Assembly (NCBI GenBank): GCA_963770915.1
Contig: CAVYRG010000001.1
Span: 4,256,570 to 4,320,569 of the forward strand
Origin: PALSA-270 sp963770915
Lineage (GTDB): Bacteria > Acidobacteriota > Terriglobia > Terriglobales > Acidobacteriaceae
DNA: 64,000 bases
Direction of reading: 5' to 3'
The notes beneath the pieces were generated by a model, which searched no databases, was not told where the DNA came from, and saw nothing but the letters and a program-made list of their open reading frames with translations. The number at the start of each line of letters is the position of its first letter. The first letter of the stretch is position 1. The translations under genes were made by a program, and so were the position numbers. Below, in pieces: positions 9,822 to 19,240 of this stretch.

Positions 9822-10418
9822 TTAGGGCCGGCTGGGCGCGCCCCGGCTCTGAACAATCGCCTTCAAGTTAAAGTTGCTGAGAATAGCGGCTATTTCGGAG
9901 CCGGACAAACACTGCTCGTGGGTTTCAGAGGACGTCCATCGCGGAGCGAGGCTAAGCGGTTGCCGAGTCTCCGTCCTCGCCAACAGTGTCTCAGCTAGAG
10001 CTTGAATCGCATTCCAGTGTTGACTCACCAAGCGTTGCGATTCGTCGTTCAACTTGCTATCGGCTTGAAACCAAGCTTCGCTGCCCACTGGATACGTTTC
10101 ATCCAGGAGCTGTTTCTCTTCGCAGCGACCCTGTTTAGCCAGCCATGGCGGTGAACCTGGGTTGACCTTCAGGCTGGCTACATATCCCGCCTTTATCATC
10201 ACGATTGACTTCTCGCGGCAGGTGATGTCAGCGGCGGTATTGCTCGGGTTCCCCGGTTTACGGTGGAAGCTAAAGATTATGCCGAGGCCAGAGCGGTCAA
10301 CGTGCATCCCCGTATCTTCCAAAGGCAGCCCCAGAGCCGCACAGGCAACCGCGTGTGCGGCCTCGTGATAGGCCGCAAAGCGAATGTTCGTCGAGCGGCC
10401 GCAAAGGTTCGTTGGCAA
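9822..10418 (-). CDS. small M41-like (HEAAH) zinc metallopeptidase homologue
   Basis: 198 residues with YHEAAHAVACAALG at about 17-30. This is an HExxH zinc site in the context typical of peptidase M41 (FtsH protease domain), but without the AAA+ ATPase domain. A later GYVASLKVNPG stretch sits where M41 proteins continue with a helix bearing the third ligand; I cannot assign that ligand securely. The gene starts with TTG (or a later codon) directly after the TAG of higA, so it looks translationally coupled to the toxin-antitoxin pair. It could process the antitoxin, by analogy with ImmA/IrrE-type peptidases beside XRE regulators, or be a passenger. Function unproven. Confidence 0.7.
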   Translation of the reverse strand: MPTNLCGRSTNIRFAAYHEAAHAVACAALGLPLEDTGMHVDRSGLGIIFSFHRKPGNPSNTAADITCREKSIVMIKAGYVASLKVNPGSPPWLAKQGRCEEKQLLDETYPVGSEAWFQADSKLNDESQRLVSQHWNAIQALAETLLARTETRQPLSLAPRWTSSETHEQCLSGSEIAAILSNFNLKAIVQSRGAPSRP

Positions 10419-10907
10419 CTATCGCTCGTGAAGTTCGTCGCGAGAGCGGGGGCGTTTCCAGTGCAGATCCGTTCCCTCGTGCAAGCGGTTTACGGCGCGT
10501 TTGCGCGCCCGGTCATAAGCCTTAGGTTTGCCGCCACGCTGCTTCCGTCGGCTTGTTGTCTGAATCAGAACCGCCGCCGGAATTTTCAGCGTGCTGTGCA
10601 GCTTGCGAATCATGTTGAGAGACAAGGGACGATCCCCTCGCATCACCTCATAAACCCTGGTTCGTTGTCCAATAACTCCGATCAGCGCGCGATAGTCCTT
10701 CCCCTCCTGCTCCAGCCGGAACTTAATGGCCTCGATCGGGTCTGGCGGGTCCATCGGGTAATGTTCGTTCTCGTAAGCTTCGACCAGCGTGGCCAGGACA
10801 TCCAGTTCATCGCCTGCCGGGGTTCCAGGGGCTGCGTCCCACAGCGCCTCAATGCGGCGCAGGGCAGCGTCGCAATCGGCTTCGGTTCTAATCGGTTTAA
10901 TCTCCAT
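10419..10907 (-). CDS. higA: HigA-type antitoxin with HTH domain
   Basis: 162 residues. The central region (DPIEAIKFRLEQEGKDYRAL, then VIGQRTRVYEVMRGDRPLSL) matches the HTH segment of the COG5499/HigA antitoxin family, in which the XRE-type helix-turn-helix represses the operon. The C-terminal tail is unusually basic (RRKQRGGKPKAYDRARKRAV). The gene overlaps the end of higB by 11 bp, and its stop directly abuts the metallopeptidase-like gene. Order is toxin first, antitoxin second, as in classical higBA operons. Confidence 0.87.
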   Translation of the reverse strand: MEIKPIRTEADCDAALRRIEALWDAAPGTPAGDELDVLATLVEAYENEHYPMDPPDPIEAIKFRLEQEGKDYRALIGVIGQRTRVYEVMRGDRPLSLNMIRKLHSTLKIPAAVLIQTTSRRKQRGGKPKAYDRARKRAVNRLHEGTDLHWKRPRSRDELHER

Positions 10908-11220
10908 ATCTCACCGTTTTCACGTCAATTCTGTCGTACGCGGCATGAGATCCCAACCACTTGACGAAAACAATCTGCCGCTCGTAGTTCACGGCCACCA
11001 CCAGCCGATACGAATTTCCTTTGATGTTGAACACCACTCGGTTCTTCCCCACGAGGCTCGCGTTCGCGTAGCTTTTGATCACGTCCGCCGGGCTGCTCCA
11101 ATCGGCGCTCAGCACTTCACGGAACCAGGAATCCAGCGCCGACTTAACGGCCTTTTGGTCCTTGTTACCTTGGAGCGACTCCACAAAATTCCCCAGCGTC
11201 TTGCGGGAAATGATCCGCAT
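10897..11220 (-). CDS. higB: HigB-type toxin (RelE superfamily mRNA interferase)
   Basis: 107 residues, starting with ATG at 11220. The segments LDSWFREVLSADWSSPADV, NRVVFNIKGNSYRLVVAVNY and IVFVKWLGSHAAYDRID are characteristic of the HigB family, whose members cleave mRNA at the ribosome. The length is normal for the family and the frame is intact. The gene is first in the operon and overlaps higA. A promoter with an embedded palindrome lies directly upstream, consistent with autoregulation. Confidence 0.9.
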   Translation of the reverse strand: MRIISRKTLGNFVESLQGNKDQKAVKSALDSWFREVLSADWSSPADVIKSYANASLVGKNRVVFNIKGNSYRLVVAVNYERQIVFVKWLGSHAAYDRIDVKTVRYGD

Positions 11221-11240
11221 CGGGCCTGCGTTCCACTACC

Positions 11241-11269
11241 ATCATAGCATGTGCCCAAAACGGGCACAA
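11241..11269 (-). promoter_or_regulatory. higBA promoter with embedded palindromic operator
   Basis: On the minus strand, -35 TTGTGC (11269-11264) and -10 TATGAT (11246-11241) are 17 bp apart. GTGCCC and GGGCAC (11267-11262 and 11256-11251, around a short T-rich loop) form an inverted repeat in the spacer, overlapping the -35. A repressor bound here would block polymerase, fitting HigA/HigBA autorepression. Transcription would start about 13 nt before the higB ATG. Confidence 0.55.
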
Positions 11270-11275
11270 GAAGAA

Positions 11276-11316
11276 AGCAGATTCCTCGCCGATGAAACTG
11301 CTCGGAATGACAATCC
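11276..11316. repeat. interspersed palindromic repeat, GTCATTCCGAG family (short copy)
   Basis: AGCAGATTCCTCG and, after a short spacer, CTCGGAATGACAA match the right half of the larger element at 45465-45555. It lies between higB and the M20 peptidase gene. Confidence 0.65.
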
Positions 11317-11346
11317 TCTAAGGATATGTCCACCAAAACAGCGCCG

Positions 11347-12360
11347 CTACCTCGCCGCCAGCCGTTTCGCAATCGCGCAATACAACTCCACCGCCTCCTG
11401 CAACTGCTTTTTCTCCACGTACTCCCCCTCGGTATGCGCGGTGTGGATGGATCCTGGCCCCACGAGCAGCGGCTCACCCCAGTTGCTGAGCGCGGGGATG
11501 TCGGTGGTGAACGCGGCCACCATGGTGGGCAAGCCGTCAAGCGTACGCAAGCGGACAAACGGAATCTCCAGGGTGAAATCGACTCGAGCCAGGTCGCCCA
11601 CGGCGGCGCGAATCTGCTCGCGCAGTTTCTCCGAGGGGCCTACCAGGCGGTAGAGAAGCTGGGCCCGCGCGCGGTCCGCGACAACGTTGGGGGCGCGCCC
11701 ACCCTCGATCAAGCCGATGTTCAGGGTGCAAGGCCCGACCTCAGGATTGACCGGCAGCTCCATGGCGCGCAACCGCGCCAGCGCTTCGATCAACTTGTCG
11801 ATTGCGGAATCGCCTAACTCGGGGTAGGCCGAATGCGCCATCTTTCCCCGCGCCGTCAGCTCCGTGCGCAGAGCTCCCTTGGAGGCGACGGCGACTTTGT
11901 TTTCCGTGGGCTCGCCATTCACCAAAAATCTGCAGCCCGGCGGCCTTTCATTGGCGACTTTGGCGCCAACGCTGTCGCGTTCCTCGCCCACCAGAAAGAG
12001 CAAGCCGACATGGACTCCTTCTTGCCGCAGTTGCTGTGCGGCGGCGATCTGCGCGGCGATAATTCCCTTGGCATCGCACGAACCGCGGCCATAGATGCGG
12101 TCTGCATCCTCCCAGGAGGGGATGAACGGCGGCACCGTGTCCATGTGGGTGGAGAAGAAAATCTCGGGCTTCGCCTGCTCGGGCGGAGTGGCGTAAACAT
12201 TGCACCGCTCCATTTCCGCGGTGATTTTCTCGACTTGGTAGCCCAAGCCGGCCAACTGGCGAACGATGAAGTTGCCCACCGGGCCTTCGTTGCCGGTGAT
12301 CGACTCGATATCCACCAGTTGACGGGTGAAGCCAAAGAGATCCAGAGCGGGCCAATCCAT
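11347..12360 (-). CDS. M20 family metallopeptidase (ArgE/DapE-like deacylase)
   Basis: 337-residue amidohydrolase of the M20 family, which hydrolyses N-acyl amino acids or small peptides with a two-metal centre. Visible metal-binding motifs are STHMDTVPP, GRGSCDAKG (bridging Asp) and GEERDSVGA (catalytic Glu pair). A later NGEPTEN and the C-terminal HTAHTEGEYV histidine are also present. The dimerisation-domain segment GKMAHSAYPELG is intact. It could be acetylornithine deacetylase or succinyl-diaminopimelate desuccinylase, but no arginine or lysine genes adjoin, so the substrate is open. It is divergent from the hydrolase at 12431. Confidence 0.87.
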   Translation of the reverse strand: MDWPALDLFGFTRQLVDIESITGNEGPVGNFIVRQLAGLGYQVEKITAEMERCNVYATPPEQAKPEIFFSTHMDTVPPFIPSWEDADRIYGRGSCDAKGIIAAQIAAAQQLRQEGVHVGLLFLVGEERDSVGAKVANERPPGCRFLVNGEPTENKVAVASKGALRTELTARGKMAHSAYPELGDSAIDKLIEALARLRAMELPVNPEVGPCTLNIGLIEGGRAPNVVADRARAQLLYRLVGPSEKLREQIRAAVGDLARVDFTLEIPFVRLRTLDGLPTMVAAFTTDIPALSNWGEPLLVGPGSIHTAHTEGEYVEKKQLQEAVELYCAIAKRLAAR

Positions 12361-12430
12361 GGCAGAGAGGATACCCTAACCCCGCTCGCCCCGGGATTCG
12401 TTAGTATGTTTTCGTCCATCCGAAATTGCG

Positions 12431-13090
12431 ATGATTAACGCGCCAAACACAATTCGATCTTTTTTCCTGCAAGGGCCCGAGGGAAATCTGGAAGCGCTGC
12501 TCAATCTCGGGGCGGAGAACGCGACCCATGCCGCCGTCGTATGTCATCCCCATCCCGTTTATGGGGGGACGCTGCACAACAAAGTCGTGTTTCACGCGAT
12601 GAAGGCGTTGAACCATTTTGGGTTTCCCGTTTTGAGATTCAACTTCCGTGGTGCGGGGCTAAGCCAGGGAGAGCACGATTATGGCCGCGGTGAGCTTGAT
12701 GACGTCAGCACCGCGCTGGATTGGATGGACCGTGAGTTCCATTTGCCGTTGATTCTTGCCGGGTTTTCTTTTGGCGCGGCTGTGGGTTTGGCGGCTGCTT
12801 GCCCCGACTCGCGGGTAAAGTCTCTAGTCGGTTTGGGCTTGCCGGTCACGCCGGTCGACGAGCGCAGCTACGATTTCAGTTTCCTTAGCTCGTGTGCTAA
12901 ACCCAAATTATTCGTCAGCGGCGCGCGGGATCAGTTTGCCTCCAGAGAACAGTTGGAGCGCCTGGCGGCCGCGGCTGCCGAGCCGAAGAAACTCGTCATC
13001 GTCGAAGGCGCAGATCATTTTTTTGAAGGCAGGCTGCGCGAATTGCGGGAGACAATCGAAGCTTGGGTGGGGGAAACGATGGTGGATTAG
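12431..13090 (+). CDS. alpha/beta hydrolase, COG2945-like
   Basis: 219-residue small hydrolase. HPHPVYGGTLHNKV at about 39-52 and RFNFRGAGLSQGEHDYG at 69-85 are typical of the COG2945 group. The nucleophile is Ser113 in AGFSFGAAVG, the acid is Asp166 (SGARDQF) and the base is His195 (EGADHFF), so the triad is complete. There is no signal peptide. The substrate is unknown; members are annotated as esterases or dienelactone-hydrolase relatives. The stop is followed after 15 bp by the 3' end of a convergent gene. Confidence 0.87.
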   Translation: MINAPNTIRSFFLQGPEGNLEALLNLGAENATHAAVVCHPHPVYGGTLHNKVVFHAMKALNHFGFPVLRFNFRGAGLSQGEHDYGRGELDDVSTALDWMDREFHLPLILAGFSFGAAVGLAAACPDSRVKSLVGLGLPVTPVDERSYDFSFLSSCAKPKLFVSGARDQFASREQLERLAAAAAEPKKLVIVEGADHFFEGRLRELRETIEAWVGETMVD

Positions 13091-13105
13091 TTTGCGAAAA
13101 CGGGC

Positions 13106-13477
13106 TCAGGGGTTTGGGACGGTGACCTTAATCTCTTCCGAAAAGCCGCTCTCCCTTTTGCCGTTCACCGTCGTCACCACGTAGTAGAAGACAGCGCCGC
13201 TTGGCACCGGCGTATCCTTGTAGGTTTCATTGAGTGCGACGCCGATTTTGGTGTAAGGCCCTCCACTGACCGTGCCGCGGTACACGTTATACGCGGCCGC
13301 GCCCGCGGCAGGCTTCCATTTGAGAATCACCGAGTGAACGGGAGGGCTCTTCGTCTTCGTGCCTTGGTCTTGCGGGTACACGACCGCGATGATCAGGAAC
13401 ACGCCCAGCGCAGCCATGGCGCCGCACGCTGCCTTCTTTTTTCTCGCGGAATTGTAGGTCATGGTCATCCCCATCAA
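13106..13477 (-). CDS. membrane-anchored fibronectin type III domain protein
   Basis: 123 residues. The N-terminus is basic (SARKKK) and followed by a hydrophobic helix (GAMAALGVFLIIAVVY), a signal anchor or signal peptide. The rest is a single fibronectin type III fold: VILKWKPAAGAAAYNVYRGT, then YTKIG, then FYYVVTTVNGKRESGFSEE. Such domains mediate extracytoplasmic binding in secreted acidobacterial proteins. Four Met codons lie in the first six positions, so the exact start is uncertain by a few residues. It is convergent with the hydrolase gene. No enzymatic domain is present. Confidence 0.75.
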   Translation of the reverse strand: MMGMTMTYNSARKKKAACGAMAALGVFLIIAVVYPQDQGTKTKSPPVHSVILKWKPAAGAAAYNVYRGTVSGGPYTKIGVALNETYKDTPVPSGAVFYYVVTTVNGKRESGFSEEIKVTVPNP

Positions 13478-13617
13478 TTCTAAACCCCGGCTCCGAACGG
13501 AGGCGCAGTTTTTGGACGCCCAAAAGGACGATGTGCACGAAAGTTCACGAAGGCCGCAGAAGATTTCCCCGCACGAATTTTAGGCCTGGTTGAAAGTGAT
13601 CGGCGTGAGCTCAACCT

Positions 13618-13623
13618 TATAAT
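13618..13623 (+). promoter_or_regulatory. -10 element (TATAAT) placed for a leaderless glycerate kinase mRNA
   Basis: A perfect TATAAT ends 6 nt before the ATG at 13630, which would put the transcription start at or next to the start codon. No Shine-Dalgarno lies in between (only C residues). TTGAAA at 13590-13595 is a possible -35, but the 22 bp spacing is too long. Confidence 0.5.
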
Positions 13624-13629
13624 CCCCCC

Positions 13630-14976
13630 ATGCCTTCGTCATCCGCAGGGGAGAGTCTGGCATCGGAGATGCGCGCTGCCGCGCGGAGAATTTTTGCGTG
13701 CGCGCTCGCCGAGGCAAGCATCGGCAAGGCCTTCCAGCGGCATGTGAGCAGTGAGCGCGGCGTGCTGCGCATTTGCGACGACCTCTACGATCTTGGCGCT
13801 CACAGCCGGGTTTTTGTGGTCGCCATCGGGAAGGCAGCGCACTCGTCGCTCGCGGCTCTCGAAGCCGCTGCCGGCAGCCGGTTTGAGGGCATTGTCGCGA
13901 GTTCGGTTGAGCCTGCGTCGCAGGTGCGCGGCTTTCGCTATTTTCTTAGCGGGCATCCCATGCCGAACCACGAGTCGATGCTGGCGGCGCAAGCCATGCT
14001 GAAGTCGCTCCACGCCCAGAATGCCGCCGCGCTGGTGATCTCTCTGATTAGCGGCGGGGGCTCGTCGATGGTGGAGAAGCCGATTGATGACGAAATTTCT
14101 CTCGACGATCTCATCGCCACTTATCGCGTGCTGGTGCATTCGGGCGCGCCCATCGCAGAAATCAACGCCATTCGCAAGCATCTTTCCGCGGTCAAGGGAG
14201 GCCGACTGGCGCAGGCCGCGTATCCCGCGCAGCAGGTGTCGCTCTTGATCTCTGACGTTCCGGCCAATACGCCTGACGCGCTGGCCTCCGGGCCAACCAT
14301 GGCTGACTCAACGACAGTTGACGATTGCTACGCGATTGCCGCGAAGCACGGAATGCTAGAGCGATTTCCGGCTTCCGTGCGCGAGCTGTTCGACCGGAGG
14401 GCTCTGGAGGAGACACCGAAATCCGGCGATCCGCTTTTTTCGAAATCGCGGTGGTGGACGCTGGCCTCCAATCAAACTGCGGTCGAATCAGCAGTGGAAG
14501 CGGCGCGAAATGAGGGTTTTGTTGTGGAAGTCGATAACAGTTGCGACGACTGGGATTACGCGCGGGCGGCGGACTATCTTCTTGAGCGGCTGCGAGAGTT
14601 GCGAAAGAAATCAGAGCGCGTGTGCCTGATTTCCGGTGGAGAAGTGACGGTGAAAGTCACCAACGGCGGTGTCGGAGGCCGCAACCAGCATTTCGCCCTT
14701 TACTGCGTCGCGAAGATTGCAGCGGAGAATATCACCGTGCTCAGCGCGGGCACCGATGGCATCGACGGCAACAGCCCCGCCGCAGGGGCGGTGGTCGATG
14801 GAACGACGCTGGCGAGGGCTAAGGCCGCCGGATTGGACGCACAAGCGGCGCTGGCAAAATTCGACGCCTATCCATACTTCGAGAAACTTGGCGACGCAAT
14901 TGTGAGCGGACCGACGGGAAACAATCTAAGGGACTTGCGAATTCTGCTGGCCTATCCGGGATCATCGAGGGAATAG
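13630..14976 (+). CDS. glycerate 2-kinase, DUF4147/MOFRL type
   Basis: 448-residue kinase of the GckA/TtuD family, which phosphorylates D-glycerate to 2-phosphoglycerate. The N-terminal DUF4147 domain shows VVAIGKAAHSS, SGHPMPNHES and the phosphate-binding LISGGGSSM. The C-terminal MOFRL domain shows LISGGEVTVKV, GGRNQHFAL, SAGTDGIDGNSPAAGA and a final GPTGNNLRDLRI. The length is normal. Product 2-phosphoglycerate would feed glycolysis and gluconeogenesis; the hydroxyacid dehydrogenase remnant at 16075 could be linked to the same glycerate/tartronate chemistry, but this is inference. Confidence 0.9.
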   Translation: MPSSSAGESLASEMRAAARRIFACALAEASIGKAFQRHVSSERGVLRICDDLYDLGAHSRVFVVAIGKAAHSSLAALEAAAGSRFEGIVASSVEPASQVRGFRYFLSGHPMPNHESMLAAQAMLKSLHAQNAAALVISLISGGGSSMVEKPIDDEISLDDLIATYRVLVHSGAPIAEINAIRKHLSAVKGGRLAQAAYPAQQVSLLISDVPANTPDALASGPTMADSTTVDDCYAIAAKHGMLERFPASVRELFDRRALEETPKSGDPLFSKSRWWTLASNQTAVESAVEAARNEGFVVEVDNSCDDWDYARAADYLLERLRELRKKSERVCLISGGEVTVKVTNGGVGGRNQHFALYCVAKIAAENITVLSAGTDGIDGNSPAAGAVVDGTTLARAKAAGLDAQAALAKFDAYPYFEKLGDAIVSGPTGNNLRDLRILLAYPGSSRE

Positions 14977-14990
14977 GGAAGACGGTTCGC

Positions 14991-15906
14991 TTAGAAGAAT
15001 CTCGTCACGCCTTCTTCCAGCACGATCACCCGCTCCTCGATCTTTGCGGCTTTGGCTTCTTGCTCCAGCAATTGCAAAGGCTCTTCCATCGGCTCGTGCG
15101 AAAGGCGGAAAGTTCCGTAATGCATGGGAACCATCCAGCGCGATTTCAGATCGAGAAACGCCTTGGTCGCGTCGGCGGGGCTGGCGTGGACGTTGCGAAA
15201 CGACGGCGGGTTGTAGGCGCCAATCGGCAGCAGCGCCAGTTCCGGCGCGAGCCGCTGGCCGATTTCGCGGAAGCCGGGAAAATACGCCGTGTCGCCGGCG
15301 TGATAGACAGAATGCTTCGCGGTCGCGCAGCACGTAGCCGCCGTAGCCGCGATGCGCGTCCTTGATGATGCGCGCACCCCAATGGCGCGAGGGCACATGC
15401 GTGATGGTGACTCCGCGATGGCGGTAGCTGTTCCACCAATCCAGTTCCACCACATCTTCAAATCCTAAGTCGGAAACTAAATCGAATACCTGGTTGGGCA
15501 CGACAATGATAGGAGGCCGCACGCGGCGCCGGCGCGTGTGCTGCACGATGGTGCGAAGCGAAGGCCGATGCAGGTGGTCGAAATGCGCATGCGTGACCAG
15601 TACGACATCGATCGGGGGAAGGTCGCGCAGCCGCACTCCCGGTTGGCGCAGCCGCTTCAGCACGAACAACCAGCGCGCAAAATTCGGGTCGATCAGCACA
15701 TTCTGCCCGCCCATCTGCAGAAAAAAGCTGGCGTGGCCAATGAAGGTGACGCCGAGTTCGCCGTTGCTCACGAACTTGGGTTTGTGGCTTTGACCAATAC
15801 GCGGGGTGACGGCGGAGTGCCTTACCAGGCGTCCGAACTGCTGCGCGCGCTTGCGCAATACCGGATTCTGCAGACTGCTTCGGAACGTCGGGCCCTCAGA
15901 TCTCAA
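14991..15906 (-). pseudogene. MBL-fold metallo-hydrolase (UlaG/NAPE-PLD-like), one frameshift
   Basis: Metallo-beta-lactamase-fold hydrolase read in two frames. The first part (15906 down to about 15320) has VTFIGHASFFLQMGGQNVLI, LVTHAHFDHLH (the HxHxDH metal site) and the PSRHWGAR segment. The second part (about 15320 to 14991) continues with KHSVYHAGDTAYFPGF, LLPIGAYNP and MVPMHYGTFRLS. The reading frames join if one base is skipped near 15313-15321, where RDR should run into KHSVYHAGDT. All family motifs are present, so this is either a recent pseudogene or a base-calling error. The first part starts with TTG at 15906; a later start is possible. Confidence 0.82.
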
Positions 15907-16074
15907 GGACGACCTCGCCCTTCTCCCGCAACAAGCTGCGACTTGGTGAACCGCGAGCTTCCCGCTGCGGGCAAATCGGGGTTCATTTTAGAACATTGTT
16001 GCGGCGATTGCTTGACCTGCATCGCGGCGTAAGTGCTAATCTTAGTTACTTTGGGTATACAGGAGCCAGGGAAG

Positions 16075-16958
16075 ATGCGCGTTGCGTTCTTAGGAATGGG
16101 AATCATGGGACGGCCGATGGCCGCCAATTTGGTAAAGGCCGGTCACGAAGTGACGGTGTGGAATCGCACGCCGGGCAAGGACGTTGAAGGAGCGAAAAGC
16201 GCACCGACGCCCGCTGAGGCAGCGCAAGGCGCCGAAGTGGTGTGGATGTGCGTCTCCGATACGCCGGCGGTGGAAAGCATATTATTCGGCCCCCATGGCG
16301 TGGAATCGTCACTTGCGGAGGGCATGACCATCGTGGATTCCAGCACCATCGCCCCTTCGGCGACGCGGGCTTTTGCGGAGCGGGTGCGGCCGCGCGGCGT
16401 TCAGTATGTCGACGCTCCGGTTACCGGATCCAAAGTGGGCGCGGAAGCCGGCACGCTGATTTTTATCGTGGGCGGCGATGAAGCACGTGCTGGCGCACAT
16501 CAAGCCATTGTTTGACGGCCATGGGCAAGCAGGTATTTCGCATGGGAGAAACCGGCAAAGGCCACGCCGCGAAGCTGGCCATGAACCTGCAAATTGCGCT
16601 CATCTACGAAGGCTTCGCCGAGGGCCTTACGCTCGCCACCAAGCTGGGCGTGGACGCGGCCACTTTGTTGCCGGTGTTGCAGGCGTCGATGATTCGCTCC
16701 GGTGTCCTGGACTACAAAGCGCCGTTTGTGCTCAAGCGCGATTTCTCCGCCAATTTTCCTCTGAAGCTCATGCTGAAAGACATTCGCCTCGCCCTTAGCG
16801 CCGCCAAGGAATCGCGCGTCAAGCTGCCGGCCCTGGAAACCGTGGAAGAGGTCTACGATCTGTCCGCCGAAGACGGCAACGGCGATCTCGATTACGCCGC
16901 TACGCTGAACCTATTGGAAAAGTGGGCCGGCGTGGAAGTGAAAAAGGCCTCCGCCTAG
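16075..16958 (+). pseudogene. NAD(P)-dependent beta-hydroxyacid dehydrogenase, two frameshifts
   Basis: Member of the 3-hydroxyisobutyrate/tartronate semialdehyde dehydrogenase family. The start ATG at 16075 follows GGAGCCAGGGAAG, a good ribosome-binding site. The Rossmann motif is VAFLGMGIMGRPMAANLVKA, then VDAPVTGSKVGAEAG carries the substrate loop. The frame breaks near 16483-16488 (GDEA should run into VLAHIKPLF) and again near 16515-16520 (FD into AMGKQVF). It then continues to the end with the catalytic-lysine segment GKGHAAKLAMNLQIA. Both breaks are repaired by skipping one base. Either sequencing errors or a dying gene. Confidence 0.82.
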
Positions 16959-17141
16959 AGGCGATTTCCGAACGCTGGGCCTTATTTTCTGCGAGCATGC
17001 CCATCCCTTCCGGCATAGGGCATTTGCTATGCGGGTTCCGAATGCCGAAAGTAACCTACGCTTCGTACGTAAACCGGCCTATATTTAGGACATTCGTGCA
17101 AACTTTGTGCAGTTCAGGGACCGGGTCGTCCACGGAACAAG

Positions 17142-18069
17142 ATGAGCACTGACCATAAACCGAACATTCTGGTTTCCCTTATCACCCAGGAAAATGATTA
17201 TCAAAGAGAGCAGGCGGTGGTGGCGGAGGCCGTCTCTCACAAACTGGGACTAACCGTCAAAGTCGAGTACGCCGACAACGATGCCGTCAACCAGAGCCTG
17301 CAACTGCTGCGCGCCATCCAGGCCAAGCCCGATCTCCGTCCGGACGCGATCGCGGTTGAGCCGGCCGGAACCGGCATGGCACAGGTCGCCGCAGCCGCGG
17401 CGGCGGCGGGCATTGGATGGGTCGTGTTGAACGGCAACGCCGAATATATTGGCCAACTTCGCCGGAAGCACCAAACTCCCCTCTTCTGGGTGGCGACCGA
17501 CAACGAGGAGGTCGGGCGGATTCAGGGCCGGCAGTTCAACCTTCTCGTGCCTCACGCCGGCTGCATGCTGTATATCGAAGGACCTTCCGCTAGCGAGGCT
17601 GCGAGGAAAAGAAGCATCGGCATGACTGTCAGTCAAACGTCCCGACCTCGATGTGAAAACGGTTCGCGGCGCCTGGACTGAATCGGGCGCTTACAACGCA
17701 GTCAAGTCCTGGCTGCGGCTGCCCACGTCGAAGGAGCTTCACATCGGCATGGTGGGTTGCCAGAATGACGCCATGGCGGTCGGCGCGCGCAAAGCCTTCG
17801 ATGAGTACCCTGACGCTACCGAGCGCAACCGCTTTCTGAGCTTGCCGTTTACTGGATGCGACGGCGTCACTGGCAAAGGCCAGGCTTGGGTGCGGCAGGG
17901 AATCCTCGCCGCAACCGTGGTAACCTCAGCGCTCACGGGCACGGCTCTGGAGATGATGGTGCAAGCTTTGCGATCCCACGCCCAGCCGCCGGAGCAAACG
18001 TTGGTTGCGCCCAGGTCCTTTCCACCGCTCGAGGACTTGCGCAACTGGAAATCGGCAAAGCACCACTAG
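17142..18069 (+). pseudogene. periplasmic-binding-protein-like sugar-binding protein, one frameshift
   Basis: Type 1 periplasmic-binding-protein fold (RbsB-like). The first part shows NILVSLITQENDYQREQA, DAIAVEPAGTGMAQVAAAA, GIGWVVLNG and the DNEEVGRIQGRQF segment. The second (from about 17640) continues KRPDLDVKTVRGAWTESGAY, then HIGMVGCQNDAMAVGARKAF. Skipping one base near 17630-17637 joins them. There is no signal peptide, unusual for an ABC-transport binding protein, and no permease or ATPase adjoins, so a cytoplasmic sensor role is possible. Intact or decayed status depends on whether the frameshift is real. Confidence 0.75.
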
Positions 18070-18174
18070 CGTCTCGGGAAGCCCGGCCTCCGCGGCGGGC
18101 CCAAATCGGATTGCTTCCGCGCTGCGACTGCTAGTACTTCCGTAAGCACCGCTATTACACAACTATTACATCCG

Positions 18175-19161
<987 letters not shown>

Positions 19162-19195
19162 CTTTTGGTAATTCAGGGCGATCCCAAGCATGAAA

Positions 19196-19225
19196 AAAGC
19201 CGGTTCTCCTTGGAGAACCGGCTTT
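19196..19225. terminator. bidirectional Rho-independent terminator
   Basis: AAAGCCGGTTCTCC (19196-19209) and GGAGAACCGGCTTT (19212-19225) form a perfect 14-bp stem with a minimal TT loop. A-rich and T-rich flanks on the two sides suit both strands. It separates the convergent desaturase and FecR/DUF6600 genes. Confidence 0.88.
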
Positions 19226-19240
19226 CTGTTTCTACCACCT

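Noticed and set aside
9594..9998. 134-codon plus-strand frame
   Set aside because: Mostly the shadow of the HEAAH peptidase gene; no ribosome-binding site or domain.
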